The translations under genes and the position numbers were made by a program. The notes under the pieces were generated by a model, which ran no database searches, was not told the origin of the DNA, and saw nothing but the letters and a program-made list of their open reading frames with translations. A stretch of 14,269 nt of DNA from an uncultured Clostridia bacterium. GTDB taxonomy: Bacteria > Bacillota > Clostridia > Lachnospirales > Lachnospiraceae. Positions 1-6,900 of this stretch are shown here, piece by piece (the first letter of the stretch is position 1; the number at the start of each line of letters is the position of its first letter). The stretch lies in assembly GCA_937888895.1 (NCBI GenBank), contig CALASV010000097.1:1-14269 (forward strand). The letters are read 5' to 3'.

Positions 1-2
1 TT

Positions 3-356
3 GTTTGTGATGATGGTATGTTTATTGCTTGTGATGATGAAGTAAAAGACCATGTAGTTATGCGTAGCAATCTTTCTAGTGCTGCATTTGGTGGAGAAGG
101 ATTATTCAATTTATGTTTAGAAGGTAATGGATTAGTTGTATTAAATTCTCCATGTCCAAAAGAGGAACTGTATGAAATTGTACTTCAAAATGATGTGGTT
201 AAGATTGACGGTAATCATGCTGTATGTTGGTCAAAATCTTTAGAGTTCACAGTAGAAAAATCAGGGAAATCATTGATTGGTTCGGGAGTTTCAGGAGAAG
301 GACTTGTGAATGTTTATCGTGGAACTGGTAAAATTTTGATGTCACCTTTACGTTAG
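3..356 (+). CDS. AIM24 family protein, C-terminal part (5' end outside window)
   Basis: The frame is open from the first full codon of the window (reading VCDDGMFIAC...), so the gene starts upstream; the ATG at 18 is internal rather than a supported start because no ribosome binding site precedes it. About 117 residues are visible. They show the alternating Gly-rich beta pattern of the AIM24/TIGR00266 fold: FGGEGLFNLCLEGNG, then VVKIDGNHAVCWSKSLEF, then GEGLVNVYRGTGKILMSPL near the end, where two 'GEG(L)' turns each precede a strand ending in a short hydrophobic run. AIM24 proteins are named for a yeast mitochondrial gene; the bacterial members are soluble beta-barrel-like proteins of unknown biochemical role. 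A strong terminator at 496-536 closes the transcription unit. Family assignment is from the pattern only and is fairly confident; no function can be assigned. Confidence 0.75.
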   Translation, partial: VCDDGMFIACDDEVKDHVVMRSNLSSAAFGGEGLFNLCLEGNGLVVLNSPCPKEELYEIVLQNDVVKIDGNHAVCWSKSLEFTVEKSGKSLIGSGVSGEGLVNVYRGTGKILMSPLR

Positions 357-495
357 TTAAAAGATAGTTTAAAATAGTAGGGTAATCGATGTAAATTTTT
401 TATTAGTAGGAGCAAAATTTGAAGAATTACCATTATAAATAATTAAAATATTAGTAGAAGATTTAAAGCAAATAAAAGTATAGTACATTTAGGAA

Positions 496-536
496 GACAG
501 GAAATCTTAGGTGATATAAGATTTTCTGTCTTTTTT
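496..536 (+). terminator. Rho-independent terminator after the AIM24 gene
   Basis: A 14-bp stem pairs 496-509 (GACAGGAAATCTTA) with 517-530 (TAAGATTTTCTGTC); the only departure from Watson-Crick pairing is one G-U. The loop is 7 nt and a T-run begins at the stem base (531-536). The 357-495 stretch between the AIM24 stop codon and this hairpin is AT-rich with no gene seen. Confidence 0.9.
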
Positions 537-599
537 GATGGAAATTGAAAAATATAAAAAGATGAAACAAGTAAGAAATTTATTGATAAGGAGAATCGA

Positions 600-1457
600 A
601 TGGAAGTAGAACAACAGAAAAAACAATATAAAGAAAATGAAGTCGAAGAAATTCAATCCTTGATAAAGCATATGCAACAACAAGGAAGAAACGAAACTTC
701 ACAAGAGTTATTACAAGTAGCACAGTATTTTAAAGAAATGCAAAAACAATTTAATATAATGACAAAGGAATTACAAGAAGTACGGCAACAATTATCAAAT
801 TTTCAACAAGGACAACCAAGAAAACAAGTAGAAGAAAGCATACAAGAAGTATCAAATCTTCAGAAAACAATGATAAATTTATCAGAAAAGATATCTATAG
901 GAAAAAATCATTTAAAAGATGTAGTAGAACAAGCAATCTTTGTTTTTAGAGAAAAAGGAAAAGAAGAAATGAACAAAATTCTTCAAAAAGGAATTTCCCA
1001 AATGAAATCAGCAGTATTAGAAAGTAGAGAACAAATGACTACTACACTTGCTGAATATCAAAAATTGGCTAGTAAAGTAGATAGTATAGGAGAAGAATTA
1101 AAACAGATAGGCACTAGTATAGGAAATATAGGAAGATTAGTTGCTGGAAAAGATACAAAGGAAATATCAAAAGAAAAACAAGGGGTTGGAATTACAAGAG
1201 GTATCAATCAACCAATCAAAAAGCATATCTTGTCACTGCAACAAAAATTAGAACGTACTGATAGAATATTAGGAAAGTTAGATAAAATATCGAAAGATTT
1301 AGGCAAAGAAACAAAGCAAGAACAACGAGTATCGATTCAGGAAAAGTTATCAAAAAAGAAAGAAGTGGTAGAACAAAAGAAATCAGTAAAGAAAAAAGAA
1401 CAAATAAAAGGTAATGGATTAAAAGAGAAAGGAAAACAACAAGAAGTATATCTATAA
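600..1457 (+). CDS. DUF6674-like coiled-coil protein
   Basis: 285 residues, very rich in Lys, Glu and Gln, with no signal peptide or membrane segment. Residues ~1-75 form a Gln-rich coiled coil (repeated QQ/EEIQSL, KEMQKQF, KELQEVRQQL). Residues ~85-190 hold more amphipathic helix, with a conserved-looking stretch around GEELKQIGTSIGNIGRLVAGKDTKE. The last ~90 residues are a basic helical tail ending in Lys-rich sequence. The order (coiled coil, 'AVLESREQM...' helix, 'IGNIGR.VAGKDTKE', 'I...LSLQQKLERTDRILGKLDKI') matches my memory of DUF6674, a family seen next to conjugation and plasmid-maintenance genes in Lachnospiraceae. The start is supported by AAGGAGA at 588-594. No clear promoter lies between the preceding terminator and this gene. 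Function is unknown; a structural or DNA-associated accessory role on a mobile element is inference. Confidence 0.7.
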   Translation: MEVEQQKKQYKENEVEEIQSLIKHMQQQGRNETSQELLQVAQYFKEMQKQFNIMTKELQEVRQQLSNFQQGQPRKQVEESIQEVSNLQKTMINLSEKISIGKNHLKDVVEQAIFVFREKGKEEMNKILQKGISQMKSAVLESREQMTTTLAEYQKLASKVDSIGEELKQIGTSIGNIGRLVAGKDTKEISKEKQGVGITRGINQPIKKHILSLQQKLERTDRILGKLDKISKDLGKETKQEQRVSIQEKLSKKKEVVEQKKSVKKKEQIKGNGLKEKGKQQEVYL

Positions 1458-1553
1458 TAGTGATATTTATGCTAGGTTTAGTTATATTCTGTATAGGTAT
1501 TATGTATAAATATAGCATAATAAATTTTTATGTTTAAGTTTTTATAAAGTTTA

Positions 1554-1582
1554 TTCACAATCGTATTTTACTATGGTAAAAT
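1554..1582 (+). promoter_or_regulatory. Extended -10 sigma-A promoter of the HEPN gene
   Basis: TTCACA (1554-1559), a 17-bp spacer, then TAAAAT (1577-1582) preceded by TG at the extended -10 position (TGGTAAAAT). It sits 32 bp ahead of the start codon at 1615, which is served by AGGTGA at 1606-1611. The gene therefore probably has its own promoter. Confidence 0.65.
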
Positions 1583-1614
1583 GAAATAAAAATATAAATT
1601 TATATAGGTGAAGT

Positions 1615-2562
1615 ATGGAAAAAAATTTTATGTGTAAAACGTTAATTGCTACTTATAAAGATGATACAATATTTTTAGATGGTCCTCATATAAGTAGATT
1701 TGATTTAGAAAAAAGAGAAAAATTTCATATTATAATTGAACAAAATGGTATTAGAAAAATTACGGTAATATCAGAAAAAGATGTTATGGTAAATGATTTG
1801 ATTTCTATTTTTTCAAGAATAGAAAGATTAATGATGCTATTTGATGGTGCTTTTATCAATCTTTCAAAAATTGAATTTACAAATTCAGATGAAACGGAGG
1901 AGAATAGATTACATATGATGGCTGAACATTATATGAGAAATAGACTATCATATTTTAATTCTGCAGATTTTTGTGATGTATGTATGGATAAAATGATAGA
2001 TTTTCAAGAGACTTTTACTCCAGAATTATTTGGAAGATGGGAAAAAATACTAGAAGAATTAGACATTGTTCATCAAATGTATTTATATTCTGTTAGTAAA
2101 AGTCGATTACCTGTAGATATAAAGTGTGCTTTTTTAATTGAATTAGCAGAACCTTTGGTGGAAGTTGTGAAACTTTATACAAATAAATTTGAAATATTAG
2201 TTCCTGGAAATAAAGGTACAACTTTAAAATGTTGTTTGAAAGCATTAATTGAAGAATATGGACAAGATATTTTTAAAGAAGAATTGTCTAGTAATAATTA
2301 TGAAGCTTTTCTTGCAACAATGGTTAATAGTAGGGTTAGAATAATGCATATTAAACGTAAGCAATCTAAAAATTATTTTAATGGTAATGAATCTGTATTA
2401 TATTCGTTAAAAATGAGTTTATTGTATCGAAAAATAATATTTGAACTTTTGCAATTTGACAGTGAGAAATATGAAGAAAATTTAAAAAAATGTGTATCTA
2501 GATTGAATAAATGGAATGATTGTTTAGAACGGTTTATGATAAAATTATCTGAGAATAATTAA
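1615..2562 (+). CDS. HEPN-domain protein, ApeA-like candidate abortive-infection RNase
   Basis: 315 residues, cytosolic (no signal or membrane segments). Residues ~1-95 alternate short strands (TLIATYKDDTIFLDG, FHIIIEQNGIRKITVIS) and a helix, resembling the N-terminal sensing domain of ApeA-type proteins. The rest is helical. Near the C-terminus MVNSRVRIMHIKRKQ contains R240-x4-H245, the catalytic R-x(4-6)-H signature of HEPN ribonucleases. It is followed by a polar linker and a last long helix (SVLYSLKMSLLYRKIIFELL), the usual order in this fold ('tRN..tH ... L..l...L'). HEPN proteins of this type cut RNA (in ApeA, tRNA-like targets) after phage infection. The gene stands alone between its own promoter and a probable terminator, so it would be a single-gene system. 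At 315 aa it is shorter than the ~450-500 aa I associate with ApeA. The HEPN call is moderately strong; defence function is inference. Confidence 0.65.
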   Translation: MEKNFMCKTLIATYKDDTIFLDGPHISRFDLEKREKFHIIIEQNGIRKITVISEKDVMVNDLISIFSRIERLMMLFDGAFINLSKIEFTNSDETEENRLHMMAEHYMRNRLSYFNSADFCDVCMDKMIDFQETFTPELFGRWEKILEELDIVHQMYLYSVSKSRLPVDIKCAFLIELAEPLVEVVKLYTNKFEILVPGNKGTTLKCCLKALIEEYGQDIFKEELSSNNYEAFLATMVNSRVRIMHIKRKQSKNYFNGNESVLYSLKMSLLYRKIIFELLQFDSEKYEENLKKCVSRLNKWNDCLERFMIKLSENN

Positions 2563-2575
2563 GAAATAAAAAAAT

Positions 2576-2611
2576 GGTTATCTTTTCAAAAAAAATTAGA
2601 TAGTTGTTTTT
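2576..2611 (+). terminator. Probable terminator of the HEPN gene
   Basis: GGTTATCT (2576-2583) pairs with AGATAGTT (2598-2605), five Watson-Crick plus three G-U pairs, followed by a T-run (2607-2611). The stem is AT-rich and weak, but it lies 14 nt past the stop codon with the expected polarity. Confidence 0.5.
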
Positions 2612-2710
2612 AATATTTTTAAGAGTTTATCTGAATTTTTAGGAGTTTAAAATTCATTCTATTATATTTTTAATTATTCTAGTAGAATAATTTCATTATT
2701 GTGTTAACAG

Positions 2711-2890
2711 TTATAAAGAAAAAAGAATAGTAATTTTATTTATACCTAATATTTGTCAAAGAGAATAGAGAAAAGAAAGATAAGTGCTGGTGGGAGAAAA
2801 GAGGAGCGAATTGTCTTAGTACGGAGCTCTGGCGAAGTACTTAGACAGCTCCTCTGTCTTTTTGCCACCAGCACCGTTAGGGAGTGAAAG
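2711..2890 (+). repeat. Structured repeat R1 (long three-tier hairpin, copy 1)
   Basis: This ~180-bp unit is repeated at 3354-3535. Three nested stems share one axis. Outer: GTGCTGGTGG (2784-2793) with CCACCAGCAC (2865-2874). Middle: AGAGGAGC (2800-2807) with GCTCCTCT (2848-2855). Inner: GTCTTAGTAC (2813-2822) with GTACTTAGAC (2837-2846), one T-T mismatch. A capping GC/GC pair closes a TCTG loop. A T-run (2859-2863) follows the middle stem, so it could terminate transcription on the + strand. The unit ends in ACCGTTAGGGAG. The upstream part (2711-2750) also matches the second copy, including a TTATTTATACCTAA block, and encodes a short peptide tail (KEKRIVILFIP...stop) that looks vestigial. 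No function is known to me. Confidence 0.8.
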
Positions 2891-2893
2891 AAA

Positions 2894-3242
2894 CTATAAA
2901 TGAGCAAATTTAAAAATATATACAAAATCATCAAATAAACATAATACTTGCATAGGTTGATTTTCACAAAAATATGATTATGCTTTTGTGAGTTTTGTAC
3001 AAAAAACATCTTCTAAAATTTAATCAAAAATAATTTAACTCAAATTGCATTTGTGCAATTTTTAGTATTTGCTCATTCATAGTACAAAATATAAAATAGC
3101 CAAAATGTTTTTACTAGTTAGTATGCACAAAAACATAGATGTGTTTTTATAAATCTTGTACAAAAAATGTTTTCGGAATCTAATTCAAAATAATTCGATT
3201 CAAATTGCATTTGTACAATTTTTTAAATTTGCTCAATTATAG
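2894..3242. mobile_element. MITE-like element with terminal inverted repeats and flanking 7-bp direct repeat
   Basis: The left end (2894-2916, beginning CTATAAATGAGCAAATT) and the reverse complement of the right end (3220-3242, reading CTATAATTGAGCAAATT) match at 22 of 23 positions. The element is flanked on both sides by AAAGAAA (2887-2893 and 3243-3249), as expected for a target-site duplication. It is 349 bp and has no transposase or convincing ORF. Internally it is compound: a ~117-120-bp segment ending in the right-end motif occurs twice in direct orientation (2965-3082 and 3126-3242), each with a small AAATTGC...CAATTT hairpin. The insertion point coincides with the downstream edge of repeat R1. 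The low-complexity flanks mean the 7-bp repeat could be chance, hence moderate confidence. Confidence 0.55.
2965..3242 (+). repeat. Two diverged direct copies inside the MITE-like element
   Basis: Copy A spans 2965-3082 and copy B 3126-3242, offset by about 160 bp. Both run: CACAAAAA-type hairpin, TTGTACAAAAAA, an AT-rich stretch, the shared CAAATTGCATTTGT block (3041-3054 and 3201-3214), TTTGCTCA, then ATAG. Copy A has a perfect TCACAAAA/TTTTGTGA stem (2964-2971 with 2984-2991). The left end of the element (2894 onward) is a partial inverted third copy. Confidence 0.7.
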
Positions 3243-3353
3243 AAAGAAAGATAAAAGATGTCAAAAGCTAAAAAGAAAAGGTAGGGAATTTATTTATAAT
3301 ACTAATCATGGTAGAAGTCAAAAAAGCAAGGAAGTTATTTATTATGCTAAGGT

Positions 3354-3535
3354 TTATGGAGAAAAAAAGGATAGAACTATTATTTATACCTAAAGGTTAT
3401 AAAAGAAAATAGGGTAGAAAAAAACAGGTGCAAGGCGAGAAAGTAGAGGAGCGAATTGTCTTAGTACGAGCGTAAGCGAAGTACTTAGACAGCTCCTCTG
3501 TCTTTTTTGCGCCGGCACCGTTCGGGAGAGAAAGG
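3354..3535 (+). repeat. Structured repeat R2 (long three-tier hairpin, copy 2)
   Basis: Second copy of R1. The middle stem AGAGGAGC (3445-3452) / GCTCCTCT (3492-3499) and inner stem GTCTTAGTAC (3458-3467) / GTACTTAGAC (3481-3490) are identical to R1. The outer stem differs in sequence but still pairs: GGTGC-aa-GGCG (3427-3437) with CGCC-g-GCACC (3510-3519). Relative to R1 two adjacent pairs changed on both sides (T-A to G-C and G-C to C-G). The cap is GC-GTAA-GC (3470-3477), a GNRA-type tetraloop flanked by GA/GAA, whereas R1 has TCTG in the loop. A T-run (3503-3508) follows the middle stem. The unit ends ACCGTTCGGGAG. The pattern argues for a selected structure, RNA or single-stranded DNA. 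Confidence 0.8.
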
Positions 3536-3663
3536 AGGAGAAGTGAAAGGGAACAGTGTAAAAAATTAAATTCTATCGCTAGGAATTGTGTATAGGGTTA
3601 GATGATTTTCGTTTCGGTAGTCATGGAAAGGAGATGGTGTAGATGCGAAACGGGAAGTCGTAA

Positions 3664-3770
3664 AACAGGCGAATGGCGAGGGAAGAAGGAAGCGTTTTAA
3701 CAGAGGTAGGTGCTTTAGCATCCTACCTTTGTTTGCTTCCTGTTCCTTCTTCGCCAGAGCCGTCACTGGT
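3664..3770 (+). repeat. Third hairpin element with the same plan, different core
   Basis: Outer GGC (3668-3670) and GGCGA (3675-3679) pair with TCGCC (3751-3755) and GCC (3759-3761). The middle GGAAGC (3688-3693) pairs with GCTTCC (3735-3740), with a competing GAAGAAGG/CCTTCTTC pairing (3682-3689 with 3745-3752). The inner hairpin is AGGTAGG-TGCT (3704-3714) with AGCA-(T)-CCTACCT (3717-3728), closing a TT loop (the strands allow a slightly larger one). The left edge AAAACAGG (3662-3669) is shared with R2 (3422-3428, AAACAGG). The right edge GCCGTCACTGG resembles the CCGTTCGGG edge of R1/R2. It appears to be a distant member of the same family. Confidence 0.6.
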
Positions 3771-3932
3771 CAAAACATTTTCAAAAATATTTTTAGAAGA
3801 AAAGTAGGAAAAAAGAGAATTAGGTCAGAGTAAATGAAATTTGAAAATAACTTTGTTTCTTTAAGAATGCAGAGTGTTTTATTACTTATGTAATAAGATA
3901 AAAAATAAAAATTCTAGGAAGTGTTTGTTTGG

Positions 3933-3947
3933 TGTTCTACTAGAACA
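3933..3947. promoter_or_regulatory. Perfect inverted repeat, possible operator
   Basis: TGTTCT-ACT-AGAACA, 6-bp arms with a 3-bp spacer, 34 bp ahead of the surface-protein start codon. Its polarity is the reverse of the Gram-positive LexA box (GAAC-N4-GTTC), so it is not an SOS box. The regulator is unknown. Confidence 0.4.
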
Positions 3948-3980
3948 GCAATAAAATAATGAAAATTTGGAGGAGAACCA

Positions 3981-6900
3981 ATGCGATATAATTTGAAAAA
4001 GAATCAAAAACGATGGGCAACGCTTTTACTTGCGTTGTTTTTTTGTATGTATTATTTGGTAACACCATTGACAGCAAGTGTGGTACCAGAAGCGATTGTA
4101 TATGGAAATACTACAGTAGCGACAGGCAGTGCGTTAGGTGTAAGTGGAAATTATAAAATAACAAATGAATATTCCAATTATTTGTTGGTGAATGGAAGTT
4201 CGGAACAAGAAGTTATTGTAAAAACAGGGGAAGAAGTCACGATAACGGTATTGCCTATAGAATTATTTACTGAGGGTGGCTATCATAAAGAAAGTGTAGA
4301 AGCGTTATGTAATTATGAAGTATTACAGGAAGATGGAAGTGAAGTTTTGGTTGCTTTGGATGGTACATTTGTAATGCCTAAAGGAAATCTTTCTATTGAA
4401 GTTACAATGATTACGTTATATCAAGTTCATATAACAGCATCTCCTGTAGCAGAAACTTCGGTGCGATTAGTAAGAAATGGCTATACGCTGTTGGATAGTT
4501 TGCAAACGGAGTGGTCGAGTGCATCGGGAGGTGGAAGTGTAGATTTGTATGCTGCCGAAGGAGATAGACTTACTTTTGGCGTGGTGAGTACAGATGATGA
4601 ATGGAATCAGTATTATAAAACGTATGTCGGTGGTGGTGGAACTTCGTATGAAGATTATAATCATGGAGATACGTTTGTAGTACCAGCATCGAAATGTGTG
4701 TTTAATACGGTATCTGGTTATCGAGTAACTGCGTATGAATATACGACAAACGAAGCTCCTGTCGTAGAACGGGGTGAAATTATCGTACAAGGAAGTGCAA
4801 ACTATGTTGCAGGAGAACGAGGAACGATTCAATGTTCGGATAAAATTGAAAATTATAAAGATTTTACGTTAGTGGCAAATGCAGAAGTAGGGTATCAATT
4901 AGGAGAATTATCTGTTTTTTATCATAATGGTTCAGAGTATGTGCCAACAACTTATACTTATAACGAAAGTATAGGAATAGTGAAAGTATCTGTCAATGCA
5001 CCAATTGTAGTCTACTATACGTTTCAGGAAGTGCCAAAACAGACGTATATGATAACGAATGAAACTTTGTTAGACGATGGCAGTGCTTGGGTTGTGGTCA
5101 ATGGTTCTAAAGAAGAACATCAAACAATAGAAGAAGGAAGTGTAGTGAATGTTGCGATAGAGCAAACAAAACGAGGTTCTTTGGAAGTAACAGCACTTTG
5201 TAGTTATATTGTAGTAGATGAAGTAAGAACTGTATTATATCGAGGAACAGAAGATGGCACATTCATAATGCCTTCTGGAGATGTGTTTATTCAAGCAGAA
5301 ACGGAAATTTTATATCCGATAACAGCAAGGCGTTCTAACGATACGGATTATACTGTTACAGTAGAGAGAACTGGTTATAGCACGATAGAAGATTTTGCTA
5401 ATGAACTTATTGTACAAACTTCCGATAGAGAGCGTTCTCAGTATTTATATGTGAAAGAAGGAGATAAAGTAACGGTTTCTAGTGGAGTGGATAGTCCAGA
5501 CGATACGAGCCGTACTCGTTGGACGATTACTGGAGTACGTTATCCAAATATTCCATTGTATATGCAATCAATTAGTTATTTATTTCAGACCAAATATTTC
5601 TTTATGCCTGCTGATAGCGTAACGATTAGTGCTGGGCAGAAAACATTTCCTGGTTATAATCTTTTTATCAATACAGATAATTGTGAAGAATATGAAACGA
5701 ATCCAATCTATGGGTACTCTCCAAAGTATATACAAAAAATAGAAGAATGGACCTGGCATAGAGATGGCGATAGCAGTCTGCCACAATTCGTTGGATTAGA
5801 AGCCGAAGAAGGTTATGCGATTGTAGCTGTGATGTATGGAGATGCGACCACACAAGGAGAATGGGACGAAGAAGGTGTAGGTACATTATTAAATTTTGGT
5901 GCAGACAGTACAACGGAAGAAGTAGCCATTGAAACGGTAATAGAAAAGGATATTTTATTTATTACATATTGTAGAGAACTTCCCTATCAAGTGCTTGTAG
6001 ATAATCGAGAAACAGAAAAAGGAATTATTACAGCAACGAATGAAGAAAATCTTGTTACATTGACTATAAAAGCAGAAGATGGATTTCGATTACAAGGATA
6101 TGATGTTTATGAAGGTTATGCAATTGAAGATATCATAACAGATAATCTCTTAGCGACAGGAATGACAGAAGTTAATTTTGATATTTCTGACTTTGATACC
6201 GAAGAACAATTCGATGAGTTTGATGAAGTGATTGTAGAAAAAAATATTGTAAAAGGTATTATTTTAGTGCCTACGTTTGAAGTAGACCCGAATTATCATG
6301 TACATGATTGGGTAGCAAAGAAAATTGAGCCAACCTGTACAGAAGTTGGTCTTTCTTGGGAAGAATGTAGTTGTGGAGTGAAGCAAGAAGAAGCCGAACT
6401 TTCCGAATTAGGACATGATTTTATAGAAACAGACAGAACGGAAGCTACTTGTACAGAAAATGGTGTCATAGAAAAAACTTGTAGTAGATGTAACAAAGTA
6501 GAACAAGAAATCGTTCAAGCAAATGGTCATGTTTGGGAAGAAAAAGAAGTAGTAGCTTCTTGTGAAGTAGAAGGAAAAACGTATGAAGAATGTAGTAATT
6601 GTCATACGATTCAAAACGAAGTGACAGTACCACCACTTTCTCATCAAATGTCCGAATGGAAGATAGAAGTGAAAGCTTCTTGTGTTACGGATGGTTTACA
6701 ATCCCAAGAATGTATACGATGTGGAAAAAGAGTAGAAGAAACGATATCTGCTACAGGACATGAAATGCAAGAAGTTGGACGTACCGAAGCTAGTTGTACG
6801 GTAGATGGTGTTATAACTAAAGAATGTTCTAAATGTGAAGTAAAAGAAGATATTATTATTGAAGCAACAGGACATGGAGCAACTTATCAAGTCATTATAC

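Larger units (their letters stand above)
3536..3980 (+). other. Non-coding leader region of the surface-protein gene
   Basis: No convincing coding sequence. Apart from the third hairpin element it holds CGTTTCG (3611-3617) facing CGAAACG (3646-3652), and two inverted repeats nearer the gene: TTATTAC-TTAT-GTAATAA (3879-3896) and TGTTCT-ACT-AGAACA (3933-3947). The latter lies 20 bp before the GGAGGAG ribosome binding site (3968-3974). A TAAAAT at 3952-3957 could be a -10 box, with only a poor -35 (TTGGTG, 3929-3934) at 17 bp. In that case the TGTTCT palindrome would sit in the promoter spacer like an operator. Confidence 0.5.

Noticed and set aside
1469..1537. Short hydrophobic peptide frame (MLGLVIFCIGIMYKYS...) just after the coiled-coil gene, in the -1 frame
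   Set aside because: 22 codons with no ribosome binding site; no canonical slippery heptamer in the overlap to support a frameshift fusion; hydrophobic runs are common by chance in AT-rich DNA.
3205..3393. 62-codon open frame on the + strand
   Set aside because: Its start lies inside the MITE-like element and it runs into the upstream part of repeat R2; no ribosome binding site, very Lys/Arg-rich low-complexity product, no recognisable family.
2784..3527. Integron attC sites, suggested by the long imperfect palindromes ending in GTT
   Set aside because: The ends do not fit RYYYAAC/GTTRRRY, the two edges are not complementary in the required way, and no integrase or cassette-type genes are present.
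3566..3766. 66-codon antisense open frame over the third hairpin
   Set aside because: Coincides with the palindrome and has no start signal or family resemblance.
2711..3770. Retron ncRNA or IS200/IS605-type element with hairpin ends
   Set aside because: No reverse transcriptase, TnpA, TnpB or HNH gene is in or near the region, and the conserved retron a1/a2 arrangement is not evident.
3933..3947. LexA/SOS box
   Set aside because: The half-sites are in reverse order (GTTC...GAAC rather than GAAC-N4-GTTC).
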